From Paraburkholderia aspalathi (GTDB lineage Bacteria > Pseudomonadota > Gammaproteobacteria > Burkholderiales > Burkholderiaceae), in assembly GCF_900116445.1 (NCBI RefSeq), contig NZ_FPBH01000022.1, forward strand, positions 117,362 through 181,361: DNA of 64,000 bases, given 5' to 3'. Shown in pieces: positions 1 to 9,258 of this stretch. The notes under the pieces are model-generated. The model was not told the DNA's origin, searched no databases, and saw nothing but the letters and a program-made list of their open reading frames with translations. Each line of letters opens with the position of its first letter. The first letter of the stretch is position 1. The position numbers and the translations under genes are program-made.

Positions 1-362
1 AGCCGAAGCTCGGCATCGATCGCGTGCTCGACACAGAAATCGCGAATCCGTCCCACGGCTGCTTCGGACGCTTTCACCAATCGGATCGCTTCGGCCTCGC
101 CAAACAGACGCCGCAGCGTGAAGAACTTCGTCGACCATGTCAGCAGGCAGCCACCATTGCGGCCGCTCGCGCCCGCGCCGCACAGATCGCTCTCGATGAT
201 CACGATGTCGAGATCAGGTTTCTTCTGCTTCGCCTGGATGGCGGTCCACAAACCGGTGAAACCACCACCGACGATGCAGACATCGGCCGTCGTCGCACCT
301 TGCAGTGCGGGCGCCAGTGAACCATCGGCGAAGAGTGCTTGTTCAATCCAGAACGGACGCAT
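1..362 (-). CDS. FAD-dependent aminophosphonate oxidoreductase, N-terminal part (runs off the window)
   Basis: Only the first ~120 residues lie in the window. The minus-strand reading frame from ATG at 362 starts MRPFWIEQALF and has a dinucleotide-binding VGGGFTGL motif at about residues 31-38 and an ASGRNGG motif, typical of DadA/GlpD-like FAD amine oxidases. It lies directly downstream of phnW and reads the same way, matching the putative aminophosphonate oxidoreductases often found in AEP clusters. By context it may oxidise AEP or N-methylated AEP to phosphonoacetaldehyde; that role is inferred. A TTG codon seven codons upstream is a possible alternative start. Confidence 0.75.
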   Translation of the reverse strand, partial: MRPFWIEQALFADGSLAPALQGATTADVCIVGGGFTGLWTAIQAKQKKPDLDIVIIESDLCGAGASGRNGGCLLTWSTKFFTLRRLFGEAEAIRLVKASEAAVGRIRDFCVEHAIDAELR

Positions 363-468
363 GAATTGCTCACATTGATACAACGGTTTAACGCCACGCG
401 GCAAAAGGAAAGACTTCTCTCGGCGCCAACGGAAAGAAGCCTTCGCCCGTGGATATGCTTAAGCCAAC

Positions 469-1599
469 TCAGGCTAACGCTTTCGCCGACACCTGCCTGA
501 TTCCCATGGCCTTCAACGTATCGGCGATCGCGGCGACCGCGCCGGGGATGCCACTATCGCCAAAGTGCCCGATACAGCCGACACGGAATGTTTCTACCTG
601 GGTCAGCTTGCCCGGATACAGGATGTAGCCGCGCTTTTTCACCTCGGTATAGAACGTCTTGAAGTCGTAGTTGGGATCATCGGGCGCATGGAACGTGACG
701 ATGATCGGCGCCTGAATCGCAGGGTCGAGAAAGGTTCGAAATCCGAGCGCGGCCATGCCTTCGATCAGCGCGCGGCAATTACTCGCATAGCGTGCGCCGC
801 GCGCTTCGAGACCGCCCTCTTCCACGTATTGCGCGATCGCCTGATCGAGTGCCGCGACGACGTGAGTGGGCGGCGTGAAACGCCACTGCGTGGTGCGGCT
901 CATGTAGACCCATTGATCGTACAGATCCATGGCAAGCGAGGGGCTGTTGCCCTCGCATTGCTCCAACGTGCTGCGGCGGATGATCACGAAGCCCATGCCG
1001 GGCACGCCTTCCAGACATTTTCCAGAGGCGGCCACGACCGCGTCGAACGGCGTTTGGCGCGCGTCGATGTCGATGGCGCCGAATGAACTCATCGCGTCGA
1101 TGATCAGACTGCGGCCGTGCTTTGCGACAACCATGGCAATCTCATGCAGCGGGTTGAGCACCCCGGCACCGGTTTCGCAATGCACGAGCGCGACGTGCGT
1201 GATGCTTGGGTCAGCCGCTAACGCACGATCGACGTCAGCCGCTTTGACCTGCGTGTCTTCGGGATAATCGAGTGTCTGATGACGGCGGCCGAGCGCCCGG
1301 CAAATCTTCGCGATGCGCTGGCAATACGCGCCGTTGTTCGGTATCAGCACGTGCCCATCGCGCGGCACCAGCGTACCGATCGCAGCTTCCACCGAGAACG
1401 TGCCGCTGCCTTGCAAGGGCACGCATTCATGGGTGTCTTCGCCATGCACGATGCGCAGCGTCTGCTGGCGGACACGGGCGGTGATCTGATTGAAATCGCC
1501 GTCCCACGATCCCCAGTCGCGCAGCATCGCCTGACGCGTGCGGTCTGAGGTCGTGAGCGGACCGGGAGTGAGCAGAATGGGCTGGGAAGGCAGATTCAC
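469..1599 (-). CDS. phnW: 2-aminoethylphosphonate--pyruvate transaminase PhnW
   Basis: A 376-residue fold-type I PLP aminotransferase, the usual length for PhnW. It converts 2-aminoethylphosphonate plus pyruvate to phosphonoacetaldehyde plus alanine in the cytoplasm. It starts MNLPSQPILLTPGP, the family N-terminal LTPGP signature. The PLP aspartate is D168 in IDAMSSFG and the Schiff-base lysine is K194 in ASGKCLEGVPG. It is the enzymatic gene behind the AEP uptake genes, 34 bases after the permease stop, so probably in the same operon. The product feeds the divergent phnY and phnA. Confidence 0.95.
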   Translation of the reverse strand: MNLPSQPILLTPGPLTTSDRTRQAMLRDWGSWDGDFNQITARVRQQTLRIVHGEDTHECVPLQGSGTFSVEAAIGTLVPRDGHVLIPNNGAYCQRIAKICRALGRRHQTLDYPEDTQVKAADVDRALAADPSITHVALVHCETGAGVLNPLHEIAMVVAKHGRSLIIDAMSSFGAIDIDARQTPFDAVVAASGKCLEGVPGMGFVIIRRSTLEQCEGNSPSLAMDLYDQWVYMSRTTQWRFTPPTHVVAALDQAIAQYVEEGGLEARGARYASNCRALIEGMAALGFRTFLDPAIQAPIIVTFHAPDDPNYDFKTFYTEVKKRGYILYPGKLTQVETFRVGCIGHFGDSGIPGAVAAIADTLKAMGIRQVSAKALA

Positions 1600-1633
1600 A
1601 GTAGCTCCTTATCGATCTTGATGAAGACTTGTT

Positions 1634-3361
1634 TCAGCCACGGCGCGTGGTGCGCCATGCCTGGGTTCTACGCAATACGCCATGCGATACGCAGGCAAAC
1701 AGTACGCAGGCGAACGCCGCCGTCACGAGGACCAGCGTGGCCATCGCCGCGGCGGGTCCAATCTGGCCGGCGTCGTCGAGATTGAGAATGGCGACGGAGG
1801 CCGGTTGCGTGTCGGGTGAATAGAGAAACGCGACCGCCGACACCGTCGTCATGCCGTTGACGAACAGATAACGCGCGATCTGCAGGATCGACGGCAGGCA
1901 TACAGGCACGGTGACGCGCAAAAACGTCTTGTAGAAAGGCACTTTCAGCGAAGCCGAGACCGCTTCGAACTCGTTGTCGATCTGACGAAGCGCGGTGACC
2001 GCAGTCAAGTGGCTTGACGAGTAGTAATGCACCACCGTCACGATCGCGAGCAGCGCGAGCGTGCCGTAAAGACCGTTCAAAGGATTGGCGGGCGAATTGA
2101 ACAGAAAGATGTAGCTGATGCCGAGCACGAGACCTGGCACACCCATCGGCAGGATCGCGCACAGATTGATAAAGCCGCGCAACCAGCGCGGTCCACGTGT
2201 CTTCTCCACCAGATACGCGCCGCCGAACACGATGATGGTGCCGCCGATCGCCACGCATGCGGCCATTTTCAGGCTGTTCTTGTACGCATCGAAAATCCCC
2301 GCGCCGATCAGTCCCATTTTGTAGTGCTGCAAGCCGAGGCTCATCTGATACGGCCAGAACTTCACGAACGAAGCGAACACCGAAATGCCGACCACCGCCA
2401 ACAGCAACATGCAAACGGAGCCGCAGTACCCGAGCATCGCGATGTCGAAGCCGCGTGCCGGTTTCGGTTGATAAGGCGTCGAACGCGCGCCGAGTTGCGA
2501 TTGCTGCTTGCGGCGAATGAAGAAGTCGACGGCGAACGCAACCAGCGCCGGACAGAGCAGCAGCAGGCTGACCACCGCACTCCGGTTGAAATCCTGCAAG
2601 CCGATGATGAGCTTATAGATGTCCGTGGAGAGCACCGAATAAGGGCCGCCGATCACGACCGGCACGCCGAAGTCGTTGATGCAGATCGTGAACGACACCA
2701 TCGTCGCGCTGATCAGGCCATACTTCGCGCCCGGCAGCGTGATCGTGAAGAATTTGCGCGCGCGGCGTGTGCCCATCGCTTCGGCCGCCTCGTATAAACG
2801 TCCGTCGGATAGCGACAGCGCCGTCACGAGAATCATCAGCACATGCGGAAACGCGGCGTACACCAGACTGCATACGATGCCCGGCAGCCCGTAGATCGAA
2901 TGCCCGTGAAGCAAGGGCTTCAGGATGCCCGAGTTGCCGAACCAGTAGATGAACGACACAGCGGACAGCAACGTCGGCGCGAGCAGCGGAAGCAGCGCGA
3001 CCGTGCGAACGGCGTTCTTCATCGGCATGCACGAGCGGGTCAGTGCATACGCAAACGTAAAGGCCATCGGAATCACGATCGCCGTCACGAGGCAGGCCAC
3101 CGTGACCGAATGCAGCGTCGACGTCCACACGCCGGAATTCACCAGATAGCCGGTGAAATTGGCGAGTCCGACGAAATGGCCATCCGCATCGACGAAACAT
3201 TTGCCGATCACCAAGGCCAGCGGCAAAAGCAGAAACACACCGAGAAACGCGGACATCAACACAAGCGCCAACTGCGCGATCCGGTCATGCCAATGGCTCT
3301 TCTGGCGCACCTCGGCATGACCTTCCTCGCCGCTGCGGCGCTCGATCAGAACGGCGCTCAT
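1634..3361 (-). CDS. phnU: AEP ABC transporter, double-domain permease (PhnU2 type)
   Basis: A polytopic inner-membrane protein of 575 residues with two consecutive binding-protein-dependent transport permease domains in one chain. Each half has a cytoplasmic EAA-type loop, EAAEAMGTRRARKFF in the first and EAVSASLKVPFYKTF in the second. The duplicated layout fits the PhnU2 family of putative AEP importers. I chose the ATG at 3361 because it overlaps the ATPase stop codon as ATGA and begins MSAVLIERR; a start 11 codons earlier would lie deeper inside the ATPase gene. It should form the channel for AEP with the neighbouring ATPase and binding protein. Substrate is inferred from the locus. Confidence 0.88.
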   Translation of the reverse strand: MSAVLIERRSGEEGHAEVRQKSHWHDRIAQLALVLMSAFLGVFLLLPLALVIGKCFVDADGHFVGLANFTGYLVNSGVWTSTLHSVTVACLVTAIVIPMAFTFAYALTRSCMPMKNAVRTVALLPLLAPTLLSAVSFIYWFGNSGILKPLLHGHSIYGLPGIVCSLVYAAFPHVLMILVTALSLSDGRLYEAAEAMGTRRARKFFTITLPGAKYGLISATMVSFTICINDFGVPVVIGGPYSVLSTDIYKLIIGLQDFNRSAVVSLLLLCPALVAFAVDFFIRRKQQSQLGARSTPYQPKPARGFDIAMLGYCGSVCMLLLAVVGISVFASFVKFWPYQMSLGLQHYKMGLIGAGIFDAYKNSLKMAACVAIGGTIIVFGGAYLVEKTRGPRWLRGFINLCAILPMGVPGLVLGISYIFLFNSPANPLNGLYGTLALLAIVTVVHYYSSSHLTAVTALRQIDNEFEAVSASLKVPFYKTFLRVTVPVCLPSILQIARYLFVNGMTTVSAVAFLYSPDTQPASVAILNLDDAGQIGPAAAMATLVLVTAAFACVLFACVSHGVLRRTQAWRTTRRG

Positions 3362-4473
3362 TGGAGTCGCTCCTTCGCGGCGGAAAAGACGCACACATGT
3401 TCGCGGTTGATAGCCAGATTGAAGCGCGATCCCGGCTGCAGGCGGGTGCGATGCATTTCATGAAACGACAGATCGGCGACGATCTCCTGCTCGCCGAGCC
3501 CATCCACCTTGAAGCTGACCCGGCAAAACGCACCGAGGAATTCCAGCTTTTCGACTGAGGCGGGCAACAGGTTGTCCGCCTCGTTGCCCGGCGCACTGAG
3601 GTGAATGTCTTCCGGCCGCACGAACGCCGACACTTTCGAACCAAGCACCGCGCGCTCCGATCCGCACCCGTAGCGCAGCGCGATGGAGCCCGCCTTGAGA
3701 CTGCCGTCGCGTGCCACCTCGGCCGGAATCAGATTGACCTTGCCGATGAAATCCGCAACGAACGGCGAGGCCGGCTCGCGATAGATTTCGTGCGGCGTGC
3801 CGATCTGCTCGATCACACCCTGATTCATCACCACGATGCGGTCGGCCATGGATAGCGCTTCTTCCTGGTCATGCGTCACCATGATCGTGGTCACGCCGAG
3901 GCGCTGCTGCAACTGGCGGATTTCCTGGCGCAGCCGCACACGAACACGCGCATCCAGCGCAGACAGCGGCTCATCGAGCAACAGCAAACCCGGCGACGTT
4001 GCGAGCGCACGCGCCAGCGCGATACGCTGCTGCTGCCCACCGGATAACTGGTTCGGATGCTTCTTCTGCGCATCCGGCAAGCCGACCAGGGCGAGTAGTT
4101 CGTTCACACGATCGGCGATCGCCGCGCGCTTCATCTTGCGATTCACGAGACCATAGGCCACGTTGTCGAAGATGGTCAGATTCGGAAACAGCGCGTACGA
4201 CTGGAACACGATGCCGTAATCGCGAAGCTGAGGCGGCAGCCGCGAAATATCGCGGCCGTCCTGCGTGATCTGGCCGGCGCTCTGTGTTTCGAGCCCGGCA
4301 ATGATGCGCAGCAAAGTAGTCTTGCCGCATCCCGACGGGCCGAGGAAGCAGAGCATTTCTCCCTTCTTCACGCCAAGATTGATGTCCTCCAGAACCGGCG
4401 TGTCGTTGAACCGCTTGTAGACCCGCTCTACGCTCAAATACGTTGTCATCTGCTCCTCCGCTTCCGCTTGCAT
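3358..4473 (-). CDS. phnT: AEP ABC transporter, ATP-binding protein (PhnT2 type)
   Basis: A 371-residue ABC ATPase. Walker A GPSGCGKT is at residues 45-52, the signature LSGGQQQR and Walker B LLLLDEPLSALD follow, and the H-loop is VTHDQEEAL. The last ~130 residues form a TOBE-type regulatory domain (FVRPEDIHLS), as in the polyamine/iron/phosphonate import group. It powers the double permease encoded immediately downstream, with which it shares an ATGA stop/start overlap. An in-frame ATG eight codons in (4449, MTTYLSVERV) is an equally plausible start. About 113 bases separate it from the binding-protein gene. Confidence 0.9.
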   Translation of the reverse strand: MQAEAEEQMTTYLSVERVYKRFNDTPVLEDINLGVKKGEMLCFLGPSGCGKTTLLRIIAGLETQSAGQITQDGRDISRLPPQLRDYGIVFQSYALFPNLTIFDNVAYGLVNRKMKRAAIADRVNELLALVGLPDAQKKHPNQLSGGQQQRIALARALATSPGLLLLDEPLSALDARVRVRLRQEIRQLQQRLGVTTIMVTHDQEEALSMADRIVVMNQGVIEQIGTPHEIYREPASPFVADFIGKVNLIPAEVARDGSLKAGSIALRYGCGSERAVLGSKVSAFVRPEDIHLSAPGNEADNLLPASVEKLEFLGAFCRVSFKVDGLGEQEIVADLSFHEMHRTRLQPGSRFNLAINREHVCVFSAAKERLQ

Positions 4474-4586
4474 GTCGACGTGGCGTGACGCACTGCCGTG
4501 CGCTGTAACGCTGGGTCGCTGCGTCGTTCGGGGGTCACGCAGCGCGCGCCCCGGCGCTCCTCGTCAAGACCTGGTTGAACCTGGCC

Positions 4587-5642
4587 TTACTTTTGTTCCT
4601 TGTTGCCGTAGCGCTTTTGCCAGTCTTCGAGAATTGCGTCGCGGTTCTTTGCGGACCATGTGAAATCGTTCTTCACGAGCAGTTCCGAATAGTTGTCGGG
4701 GATACCGGAGAGTTTCTTCGCGACACCCGGGTACGCAACGATCGCCCACCACTGCGCGGTGATTTCATTGGCCTCCTTGCTGGCCATAAAGTCCGCGAGT
4801 TTTTTGGCCGCGTCCGGCTGCTTTGTCGTTTTCATGATGCCGGTCGCTTCCATGTCCCAGCCCAAGCCCTCTTTCGGGAAGATCAGGTCGATGGGCGCGC
4901 CTTGCGCCTGCAACTCATGCCCGCGGAATTCGAATGAGATACCGATCGGAAATTCGCCGGTGCCCGCCAGCGTGCAGGGCTTCGAACCCGAGTGCACGTA
5001 TTGCGCGACGTTCTTGTCCAACGCGTCCATGTACTGCCAGCCCTTGTCCTTGCCGAAGGTTTGCAGCCAGGACGTCACGTCCAGATAGCCGGTACCGGAC
5101 GACACCGGACTCGGCATCACGATCATGCCTTTATAGACAGGCTTGGTCAGGTCTTCCCATGACGTGGGCTTAGGCAAATGGCGCTTCTCCGCTTCGACGC
5201 GGTTGTAGCAGACCGTCGCGCCCCACACGTCCATGCCGACCCAGTGCGGCGGCGTGTTCGTGTCGCTGTACTTGCGCGTCAGACTGTCGAAGCCCTTCGG
5301 TGCGTACGGCATCAGCATGCCCTGCAGATCGAGCAGCGTCAGGCTCGATGCCGCGAGTCCAAGCACCACGTCGGCACGCGGATTGTTCTTTTCGGCGAGC
5401 AGCTTGGCCGTGACCGCGCCAGTCGAATCGCGCACCCAGCGGATTTCGATATCCGGGTTGGCCTTTTCGAACGCGTCTTTATAGGGCTTCATCGCTTCGT
5501 CTTCGAGCGCCGTGTAGACGAGCAACTGCGTTTTTGCCTGCGCGAACTGGACCGCGCCGAGCGTGACGGTGGCGGCGACCAGACAGCGCAACGCCATATT
5601 CAGACGACCTCTACAAGCTTTAAACCCCGACTGTTCCTTCAT
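4587..5642 (-). CDS. phnS: AEP ABC transporter, periplasmic substrate-binding protein (PhnS2 type)
   Basis: A 351-residue extracellular solute-binding protein of the iron/AEP group. I set the start at ATG 5642 (MKEQSGFKACRG), which has an AAGGGG ribosome-binding site upstream; the open frame continues 76 codons further but through the promoter region. A signal peptide (LVAATVTLGAVQFAQA) is followed by the mature KTQLLVYTALEDEAMKPY. It is the first gene of the minus-strand operon phnS-phnT-phnU-phnW-oxidoreductase and should capture AEP in the periplasm. The promoter is shared back to back with phnA. Confidence 0.88.
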   Translation of the reverse strand: MKEQSGFKACRGRLNMALRCLVAATVTLGAVQFAQAKTQLLVYTALEDEAMKPYKDAFEKANPDIEIRWVRDSTGAVTAKLLAEKNNPRADVVLGLAASSLTLLDLQGMLMPYAPKGFDSLTRKYSDTNTPPHWVGMDVWGATVCYNRVEAEKRHLPKPTSWEDLTKPVYKGMIVMPSPVSSGTGYLDVTSWLQTFGKDKGWQYMDALDKNVAQYVHSGSKPCTLAGTGEFPIGISFEFRGHELQAQGAPIDLIFPKEGLGWDMEATGIMKTTKQPDAAKKLADFMASKEANEITAQWWAIVAYPGVAKKLSGIPDNYSELLVKNDFTWSAKNRDAILEDWQKRYGNKEQK

Positions 5643-5776
5643 TTCCAGACCCCTTGAGAAAGTGGCGTCGCGGCCAGCGACGAAAACGACCGGTGCTACG
5701 GGACGACTGCGTGTTGCAACCCTCTTAAGCAACTGCTGATGACTGCGGTTGATGATTTGCGATTTGTTGTCTGTTG

Positions 5777-5805
5777 TTGACAATCTACAAAGCATCAATT
5801 TTAAT
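5777..5805 (+). promoter_or_regulatory. sigma70-type promoter for phnA-phnY
   Basis: TTGACA (5777-5782) and TTTAAT (5800-5805) are separated by 17 bases, a near-consensus sigma70 promoter pointing at phnA. The expected start of transcription is near 5812, leaving a leader of about 70 bases. It overlaps an opposing promoter. Confidence 0.65.
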
Positions 5806-5810
5806 GTCAA
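5782..5810 (-). promoter_or_regulatory. sigma70-type promoter for the phnS operon
   Basis: On the minus strand TTGACA (5810-5805) and TAGATT (5787-5782) are 17 bases apart and point at phnS. Each -35 box of the divergent pair lies on or beside the -10 box of the other, so the two promoters occupy the same ~34 bases and probably exclude one another. Confidence 0.55.
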
Positions 5811-5881
5811 GTATTGCCTCACTTTGCCACATAACGCCACATCGCCATTACCCGACTTACCCCTAGCCAAGAGGACATGTC

Positions 5882-7117
5882 ATGAGCGAAGCACCGGTTT
5901 CCATTGAAGTGAACGGCCGCAGCTACAACTGGATGCGCAGACCCGTCGTCGTGGTCTGCGTGGACGGCTGCGCGTATGAATATCTGGAGATGGCGGCCGC
6001 GGCGGGAGTCGCGCCCTTTTTGGCCACGCTGCTGCGGCCCGGCACGTCGCTCAAGGGCGAATGCGTGGTGCCGAGCTTCACGAACCCCAACAACCTGTCG
6101 ATCGTGACCGGCGTGCCGCCCGCGGTGCACGGCATTAGCGGCAACTACTTTTTCGATCGCGACAGCGGCACCGAGGTGCTGATGAACGATCCGAAGTACC
6201 TGGTCGCCCCTACCGTGCTCGCCGGTTTCGCCGAGCAGGGCGCGCATGTTGCGGTGGTCACGGCAAAGGACAAACTGCGCCGGCTGCTCGGCAAAGGCCT
6301 GAAGGGCATCTGCTTCTCGGCGGAGAAAGCCGACGAAGCGACGCTCGAGGAAAACGGCATCAACAACCTGCTCGAACTGGTCGGTCAGCCGGTGCCGAGC
6401 GTCTACAGCGCGGAGCTGTCCGAGTTCGTATTCGCGGCCGGCGTGCGCCTGCTCGAAACTCGCGATATCGACCTGATGTACCTGTCGACGACCGACTACG
6501 TACAGCACAAGTGCGCCCCGGGCACCCCTGGCGCCAACGCGTTCTATCAGATGATGGACGGCTATCTGCAGCGGCTCGACGAGCTGGGTGCGATCGTCGC
6601 GGTCACGGCCGATCACGGCATGAATGCGAAGCACAACGAAGACGGCGAACCCAACGTGATCTATCTGCAGGAGCGCTTCGACGAGTGGCTCGGCGAGGAC
6701 GCTGCCCGCGTGATCCTGCCGATCACGGACCCCTACGTCGTGCATCACGGCGCGCTCGGATCGTTCGCGACGGTCTATCTTCCCGCCTCGGCCGATCTCG
6801 AAGCAACGCGCCGCCGGCTCGCCGCGGAACCCGGCATCGAACTGGTGCTGACGGGTGCCGAAGGCTGCGCGCGCTTCGAACTTCCGCCTGCGCGCATGGG
6901 CGACCTCATCGTGATTTCAACGCAGGACGTGGTGCTCGGCACGCGACGCATCAAGCACGATCTGTCCGGCCTCGACGTGCCGCTGCGCTCGCATGGTGGT
7001 CTTGCTGAACAGATCGTGCCGCTTCTGTTCAATCAGCCGGTCGCGAAGTCGGTCGGCGAGCGCGCACGGTTGCGCAACTTCGACATCATCGATATCGCAC
7101 TCAACCATCTTCAATGA
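5882..7117 (+). CDS. phnA: Phosphonoacetate hydrolase PhnA
   Basis: A 411-residue member of the alkaline phosphatase superfamily that hydrolyses phosphonoacetate to acetate and phosphate. The two-zinc site seen in the family can be read off: D28 (VCVDGCAYEY), nucleophile T67 (PSFTNPNN), D205 and H209 (TTDYVQHK), D244 and H245 (TADHGM) and H371 (SHGG). It begins MSEAPVSIEVNGRSYNW. It heads a two-gene plus-strand unit with phnY, divergent from the transporter/transaminase operon, and performs the last step of the AEP pathway. Confidence 0.95.
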   Translation: MSEAPVSIEVNGRSYNWMRRPVVVVCVDGCAYEYLEMAAAAGVAPFLATLLRPGTSLKGECVVPSFTNPNNLSIVTGVPPAVHGISGNYFFDRDSGTEVLMNDPKYLVAPTVLAGFAEQGAHVAVVTAKDKLRRLLGKGLKGICFSAEKADEATLEENGINNLLELVGQPVPSVYSAELSEFVFAAGVRLLETRDIDLMYLSTTDYVQHKCAPGTPGANAFYQMMDGYLQRLDELGAIVAVTADHGMNAKHNEDGEPNVIYLQERFDEWLGEDAARVILPITDPYVVHHGALGSFATVYLPASADLEATRRRLAAEPGIELVLTGAEGCARFELPPARMGDLIVISTQDVVLGTRRIKHDLSGLDVPLRSHGGLAEQIVPLLFNQPVAKSVGERARLRNFDIIDIALNHLQ

Positions 7118-7130
7118 TCGGGGATCAGAC

Positions 7131-8585
7131 ATGAACGCTGTTGCTGAAATCAAGGCTCAATTGCAGGTGCGTCATGAAGCGCTGCGTATCGGCGGCGAGA
7201 AAATCTTCCGCGACGAAGTGATCGAAGTGCGCAATCCTTACGATGGCACGCTCGTCGGCACCGTGCCGAAAGCGACGCTCGAAGACGTGCGCCGCGCGTT
7301 CGAATTCGCACGCGCGTATCGCCCGGCACTCACCCGCTACGAACGCGCCGCGATCCTGCGCCGTGCGGCCGATGCAGTACGGGCACGCACCGAGGAAATC
7401 GCCGCCGTCATCACGGCGGAAGCGGGCTTGTGCAAGAAGGATTCGATCTATGAAGCCGGCCGCGTCGCGGACGTGCTGGTGTTCGGCGCGGGCGAGGTGC
7501 TGAAAGACGACGGCCAGATTTTCTCGTGTGACCTCACGCCTCACGGCAAGAAGCGGCGCGTCTATACGCAACGCGATCCGCTGCTGGGCGTGATCTCCGC
7601 TATTACGCCATTCAACCATCCGATGAATCAGGTCGCGCACAAGATCGTGCCGGCGATTGCCACGAACAATCGCATCGTGGTGAAACCGTCGGAGAAAGTG
7701 CCGCTGTCATGCTATCTGCTTGCCGACATTCTCTATGAGGCAGGCTTGCCGGTGCAGATGCTGCAGGTGTTGACGGGCGACCCGAGCGTGATTGCCGACG
7801 AGTTGATCACGAACCCCGCGATCGATCTCATCACCTTCACCGGTGGCGTCTCGATCGGCAAATCGATTGCCTCGCGCATGGGCTACCGGCGCGCCGTGCT
7901 CGAACTGGGCGGCAATGACCCGATCATCGTGATGGAGGACGCCGATCTCGACGAAGCCAGTTCGCTCGCGGTGTCGGGCTCGTACAAGAATTCGGGCCAG
8001 CGTTGTACCGCCATCAAGCGCATGCTGGTACACGAGTCGGTCGCCGACCGCTTCACGGATCTCGTCGTGGACAAGACACGCGCGTGGAAGTACGGCAATC
8101 CGGCGGATAGTTCGGTCGACATGGGAACGGTCATCGACGAAGCGGCCGCGCAGTTCTGCGAACGTCAGGTCAACGACGCGTTGTCGCGCGGCGCCCGTCT
8201 GCTTGCGGGCAATCTGCGCGACGGCGCGCTTTACTCGCCGACGGTTGTCGACCGTGTCACGCCCGACATGCCGCTCGTCAAGTACGAGACGTTCGGACCG
8301 GTGTCGCCGATCATGCGCTTTGCCAATATCGACGAAGCGATCCGCATGTCGAACTGCACGGACTATGCATTGTCATCGTCGGTCTGCACGAATCGCTTCG
8401 ACTACATCACGCGGTTCATTACCGAACTGGAAGTGGGCAGCGTGAATGTGCGCGAAGTGCCGGGGTATCGGTTGGAACTCACGCCGTTCGGCGGCGTGAA
8501 GGACTCGGGACTCGGCTACAAGGAAGGGGTGCAGGAAGCCATGAAGAGCTTTACCAATACGAAGACCTACTCGCTGCCGTGGTGA
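7131..8585 (+). CDS. phnY: Phosphonoacetaldehyde dehydrogenase PhnY
   Basis: A 484-residue NAD-dependent aldehyde dehydrogenase that oxidises phosphonoacetaldehyde to phosphonoacetate, linking PhnW to PhnA. ATG 7131 is preferred because it lies 13 bases after the phnA stop behind a GGGGA ribosome-binding site; the longer open frame would overlap phnA. The catalytic residues are C292 in NSGQRCTAIKR, E258 in LELGGNDP and N162 in TPFNHP. Dehydrogenases of many substrates share these motifs, so the name rests on its adjacency to phnA and phnW. Confidence 0.92.
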   Translation: MNAVAEIKAQLQVRHEALRIGGEKIFRDEVIEVRNPYDGTLVGTVPKATLEDVRRAFEFARAYRPALTRYERAAILRRAADAVRARTEEIAAVITAEAGLCKKDSIYEAGRVADVLVFGAGEVLKDDGQIFSCDLTPHGKKRRVYTQRDPLLGVISAITPFNHPMNQVAHKIVPAIATNNRIVVKPSEKVPLSCYLLADILYEAGLPVQMLQVLTGDPSVIADELITNPAIDLITFTGGVSIGKSIASRMGYRRAVLELGGNDPIIVMEDADLDEASSLAVSGSYKNSGQRCTAIKRMLVHESVADRFTDLVVDKTRAWKYGNPADSSVDMGTVIDEAAAQFCERQVNDALSRGARLLAGNLRDGALYSPTVVDRVTPDMPLVKYETFGPVSPIMRFANIDEAIRMSNCTDYALSSSVCTNRFDYITRFITELEVGSVNVREVPGYRLELTPFGGVKDSGLGYKEGVQEAMKSFTNTKTYSLPW

Positions 8586-8597
8586 GTGTGATGTGAG

Positions 8598-8626
8598 GAC
8601 GAGAAGCGCTGGATGCGCTTCTCGTC
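8598..8626 (+). terminator. Strong stem-loop after phnY
   Basis: A perfect 12-base-pair hairpin, GACGAGAAGCGC (8598-8609) pairing with GCGCTTCTCGTC (8615-8626) around a 5-base loop, starts 12 bases after the phnY stop. There is no T-run, so it may be a transcript-stabilising 3' end or a bidirectional terminator between phnY and the convergent membrane gene. Confidence 0.5.
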
Positions 8627-8657
8627 ACGCGCCTGTGCTGCCGCGAGCCGCCTGGAA

Positions 8658-9131
8658 TCACGCTGGCTTGCTCGAGTCGCCGGAAACGTTCGGCTGCTCG
8701 ACCGTTAATGTTCCCTTTGCCATCACCGCGCGGTGGATTGCTTCGGTTAGCGAATTATTGATCTCGATGAGCCGGTGCATCTCATCCTGGATATTCAGGA
8801 GCGCCTCAGCGTCCTTGTAGGTCTGTAGCGCCTGCTTGTCTGAGGCTGCGGCCGCAACCTTCTGGCCCACCATGATGACTGACAGCAGCACCAACTGCAA
8901 AAAAGTCTGTGCGATCCAGGCGATCAGCGTCGACACGCCGCCCTGAACGGCGGATGGCAAGCTGATAAGCGCGATCGCCGCAAAGACATAGGCACACCAC
9001 ATCGTGCCAACCGCGTTGGTGATAACGAGAGCGATCCTACCGTTCAGGCCTAAGTGCTCCTGAGCGGTCAGGTGCGGTCCAGTTTTTTCGCGTTCCTTGA
9101 GTCGCTGATTGGGAAAATGTTCGAGTTTCAT
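8658..9131 (-). CDS. Small two-helix membrane protein (DUF1003-like)
   Basis: A 157-residue protein with a charged N-terminus (MKLEHFPNQRLKEREKTG), two hydrophobic segments at about residues 33-60 and 65-90, and a long polar C-terminal helix. The pattern of two transmembrane helices followed by a helix carrying paired acidic residues resembles DUF1003 membrane proteins, but I cannot confirm it. Its function is unknown. It is convergent with phnY and stands alone, with a possible tiny reading frame upstream. Confidence 0.7.
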   Translation of the reverse strand: MKLEHFPNQRLKEREKTGPHLTAQEHLGLNGRIALVITNAVGTMWCAYVFAAIALISLPSAVQGGVSTLIAWIAQTFLQLVLLSVIMVGQKVAAAASDKQALQTYKDAEALLNIQDEMHRLIEINNSLTEAIHRAVMAKGTLTVEQPNVSGDSSKPA

Positions 9132-9171
9132 TATTGGGTCCCCATTGAAGAGTGAGTAATCTGCGGCACTA

Positions 9172-9258
9172 TCAGCGCTTTACCGCCTTGGTCTCGAGTA
9201 ACTCACGTAGCGTATCGACGGCGGCTTCCCACATCATGGTATGGCGGGTGGATGTCAC
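9172..9258 (-). CDS. Possible 28-residue small protein
   Basis: A GTG start at 9258, preceded by GGGAG at a good distance, opens a short frame (VTSTRHTMMWEAAVDTLREL...) ending at 9172. It lies about 40 bases upstream of the membrane protein gene and reads the same way. It has an amphipathic helical look but no recognisable family. Length and the lack of comparative data make this weak. Confidence 0.2.
   Translation of the reverse strand: MTSTRHTMMWEAAVDTLRELLETKAVKR

Noticed and set aside
5819..6748. Long minus-strand frame (309 codons) opposite phnA
   Set aside because: It mirrors the strong codon bias of phnA, has no recognisable domain, and phnA has all its catalytic residues.
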